Source: Ichthyophis bannanicus (taxonomy: Eukaryota > Chordata > Amphibia > Gymnophiona > Ichthyophiidae). Taken from it: a DNA stretch of 64,000 bases. The position numbers and the translations under genes were made by a program. The stretch covers positions 1,443,178,163 through 1,443,242,162 of the forward strand of contig CM066031.1 of assembly GCA_033557465.1 (NCBI GenBank), in the 5' to 3' direction. Shown piece after piece: positions 62,308 through 64,000 of this stretch (position 1 is the stretch's first letter; each line of letters begins with the position of its first letter). The notes below the pieces were generated by a model. That model ran no database searches. It was not told the origin of the DNA and was given only the letters and a program-made list of their open reading frames with translations.

Positions 62308-62589
62308 TTAGCTTCCCACAGGGACCGCCCATATTCTTACGTCATTGGTTCAGCAGATTTAAATGCCCCGGGAAAGATTTAGCTCTGCACGCGCGGCGTC
62401 ATAAGAATTAAAGGAGTATAGATCCCCATGATCAGTCACTAGGAACGCGTGTTTGTAAGACAAGCTAAAAGGTATGTTACCTCTCGCATTTTTCATGATG
62501 GATGTCACTATTATAATGAACTCAACGATAAATTTAAAATTTATTTATTTTGTGAATGAATTACCTTACAGTGCTTCCAAGTCTAGCCC

Positions 62590-62638
62590 CTGAAGAAACC
62601 ATTCGGTGAAACGCATACAGAGCGCCATTGATAGCGTT
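62590..62638 (+). ncRNA. Candidate hammerhead ribozyme in PLE 2
   Basis: CTGAAGA (62590-62596), a 3-bp stem II ACC/GGT with loop ATTC, GAAAC (62608-62612) and stem III ACGC/GCGT closing at 62637, with T62638 at the cleavage position. The same layout as the PLE 1 candidate, with different paired bases in stem II. Stem I is weak. Confidence 0.45.
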
Positions 62639-62893
62639 GCGGAAACGACAGAGATAAAGCTAAGCACTGCTTTTTTTTTTTGTTGTTCAACATTGTATTC
62701 GAAATTTCACTTATGAGTTAAAGTACTATGAGGTTCCATAAACTTGAATTGAAGACATCATTTTTCAGACTGAATTTCCTGGGTCATTGATGCAAAGATA
62801 GGCTCCCATGAGTGTTGCCTCACGACACCTGGGAACCCTGAGTCTGAGACCCAGTCAGTCTTTTTAGAATAATTTTCGTAGAAGTAAATTTGA

Positions 62894-63787
62894 TTAGTAT
62901 CCCATTAGGCCATGACTATCTACATGCTGAGTAATTTTATTCTTTGTGATGGTTTCTACCATTTTTCCCGGTACTGACGTGAGGCTCACCGGTCTGTAGT
63001 TTCCCGGATCACCCCTGGAGCCCTTTTTAAAAATTGGTGTTACATTGGCGATCCTCCAATCTTCAGGTATTAGAGATGATTTTAATGATAGTTCACAGAT
63101 TACTAATAGCAGGTCTGCAATCTCATATTTCAGTTCTTTCAACACCCTTGGATGTATATCATCCGGCCCAGGTGATTTGCTACTCTTCAGTTTATCTAAT
63201 AGTTGTAATACATCTTCCCGATGTATCGGTATTTCCTTCAATTCTTCCGCACCTTTAAATACCACTTCAGTCATGGGTAACATCCCTACATCTTCCTCAG
63301 TAAAGACCGATGCAAAGAATTCATTCAGTCTCTCCGCTATCGCCTTGTCACCTCTTAGTGCCCCTTTAACTCCTCTATCATCTAATGGACCAACTGACTC
63401 TCTCACAGGTTTTTTGCTACGAATATACTTGAAAAAATCTTTATTTCGCATTTTTGCTTCCGCAGCAAGCTTTTTCTCAAATTCTCCCTTTGCCTGCTTT
63501 ATCAGTGCCTTGCATTTGACTTGCCAGTGCTTGTGCTGTTTCCAGGTTTCGTCGTTTGGCTCTTTTTTCCATTTCCTGAAAGATGCTTTTTTGGCAACAA
63601 CAGCCTCTCTGACCTCACCTTTGAACCATGCTTGCAGTTTTTTGGACTTCCTTCCACTTTTCTTAAAGCATGGAATATAGCTGGTCTTGGCTTTCAATAT
63701 AGTATTTTTCAACAACACCCAAGCCTGATGTACGTCTTTAACCTTTGCAACTGCTCCTTTTAGTTTTTTCTTAACTATTTTCCTCAT
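62894..63787 (-). CDS. CR1 ORF2 linker and N-terminal RT (297 aa)
   Basis: An open frame of 297 codons. A basic linker (many Lys) is followed by FFKYIRSKKPVRES (about residue 117), SSKSPGPDDIHPRVLKEL (about 207) and the RT fingers with RIANVTPIFKKGSRGDPGNYRPVSLTSV (split motif, about 243-270). It runs into PLE 2 after QHVDSHGLM. The remaining RT lies at 61338-61982. The endonuclease domain, which should precede it, is not in this frame; the copy ends near 63810. 63811-64000 has no recognised gene. Confidence 0.8.
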   Translation of the reverse strand: MRKIVKKKLKGAVAKVKDVHQAWVLLKNTILKAKTSYIPCFKKSGRKSKKLQAWFKGEVREAVVAKKASFRKWKKEPNDETWKQHKHWQVKCKALIKQAKGEFEKKLAAEAKMRNKDFFKYIRSKKPVRESVGPLDDRGVKGALRGDKAIAERLNEFFASVFTEEDVGMLPMTEVVFKGAEELKEIPIHREDVLQLLDKLKSSKSPGPDDIHPRVLKELKYEIADLLLVICELSLKSSLIPEDWRIANVTPIFKKGSRGDPGNYRPVSLTSVPGKMVETITKNKITQHVDSHGLMGY

Positions 63788-64000
63788 TTTCTCATAGTCT
63801 CCCTTTCAAAAGTTAAAAGGTAGTACTGTGGATTTCCTTACTATCCCTCCTCCACTAATTAAATCAAAGGCAATAATCCCTCCTCCTTCCCCCTGCTCTC
63901 CCTCAAAGATTGAAGAAGGCTGTTCAGAAATATGTGACTGCAGGTGTGGCAACATGGGACTGAGCATGGCATGGTTTTACCTATCTTGGGGTTTCCCGGG

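Larger units (their letters stand above)
62028..62890. mobile_element. Penelope-like fragment (PLE 2) with inverted 57-bp arms
   Basis: The left part (62028-62283) is the end of a Penelope GIY-YIG ORF on the minus strand; the right part (62284-62890) is its 3' region on the plus strand. The sequence TAAGAATATGGGCGGTCCCT...CTACTCTTAAA at 62028-62085 is repeated inverted at 62284-62340, so the two halves meet as an inverted duplication of the ORF end. It interrupts the CR1 copy. Confidence 0.78.
50958..63810 (-). mobile_element. CR1-type LINE (minus), split by provirus B and by PLE 2
   Basis: The 3' end lies at 50958-51047 and ends in CR1-like octamers (TTCTTATG read on the minus strand), with the sequence complementary to CAGTATCCTGTTTCCAACAG upstream. 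It resumes after provirus B at 60783-62027 and after PLE 2 at about 62890-63810. It carries the C-terminal coding part, RT and N-terminal linker of one ORF2. Confidence 0.83.

Noticed and set aside
63045..63680. 211-codon plus-strand frame
   Set aside because: Antisense of the CR1 linker and RT frame at 62894-63787, which has clear LINE motifs.

Overview
The window looks like a repeat-dense vertebrate chromosome segment, most likely from an amphibian. This is inferred from the mix of CR1, L2 and L1-type LINEs, a DIRS tyrosine-recombinase element, Penelope-like elements with GIY-YIG domains, hAT transposons, CORE-SINEs and gammaretrovirus-like proviruses. No marker fixes the species. A caecilian or another large-genome amphibian would fit. 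The only clear host coding sequence is one exon: the first coding exon of a Rab-type small GTPase on the minus strand (20595-20724), followed by a consensus splice donor and preceded by GC-rich promoter-like DNA. There are no bacterial-type genes, CRISPR arrays or recognisable tRNA or rRNA genes.

Layout. 1-1397 is unassigned sequence ending in an L2 tail. 1398-7704 is provirus A (tRNA-Glu-type primer site, 4-bp target duplication GTAG, protease lost, short env). 7867-20404 is provirus C (tRNA-Gly primer site), an old copy broken by a LINE, by unidentified minus-strand ORFs and by an ORF1-only L1-like element; it has lost its integrase core and almost all of env. 20595-21480 holds the Rab exon and its promoter region. 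22470-24430 contains two CR1 copies and 24980-25504 two MITEs. 25899-31585 is a DIRS-like element on the minus strand. 32400-37545 is an L2 copy split by a 2.57-kb hAT element, which carries a large palindrome and a G-rich minisatellite, and by a second LINE. 38020-39776 is a hAT relic that contains an L2.

41500-50365 is a three-level nest. An L2 copy was split by a Penelope-like element with a 15-bp target duplication, and that element's left pseudo-LTR was then split by a 2.83-kb DNA transposon with 3-bp TTA target duplications. The DNA transposon encodes a near-complete transposase-like protein that I cannot place in a standard vertebrate family. 50958-63810 is a CR1 copy split by provirus B (51048-60778, TSD ATAC) and by a rearranged Penelope fragment (62028-62890).

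How the parts relate. Proviruses A, B and C share one pol lineage. B and C also share LTR and leader, while A has a different LTR, primer site and env lineage. The LINE family at 9990-12170 and 35335-37209 shares its 3' tail with a tRNA/CORE SINE inside provirus B, so it is the likely source of enzyme for that SINE. A second CORE-SINE (40335-40550) carries an L2-like tail instead. Most reading frames here belong to selfish elements and most are broken. The longest uninterrupted domains are the provirus B integrase, the LINE RT at 35593-37197 and the transposase at 42604-44082.
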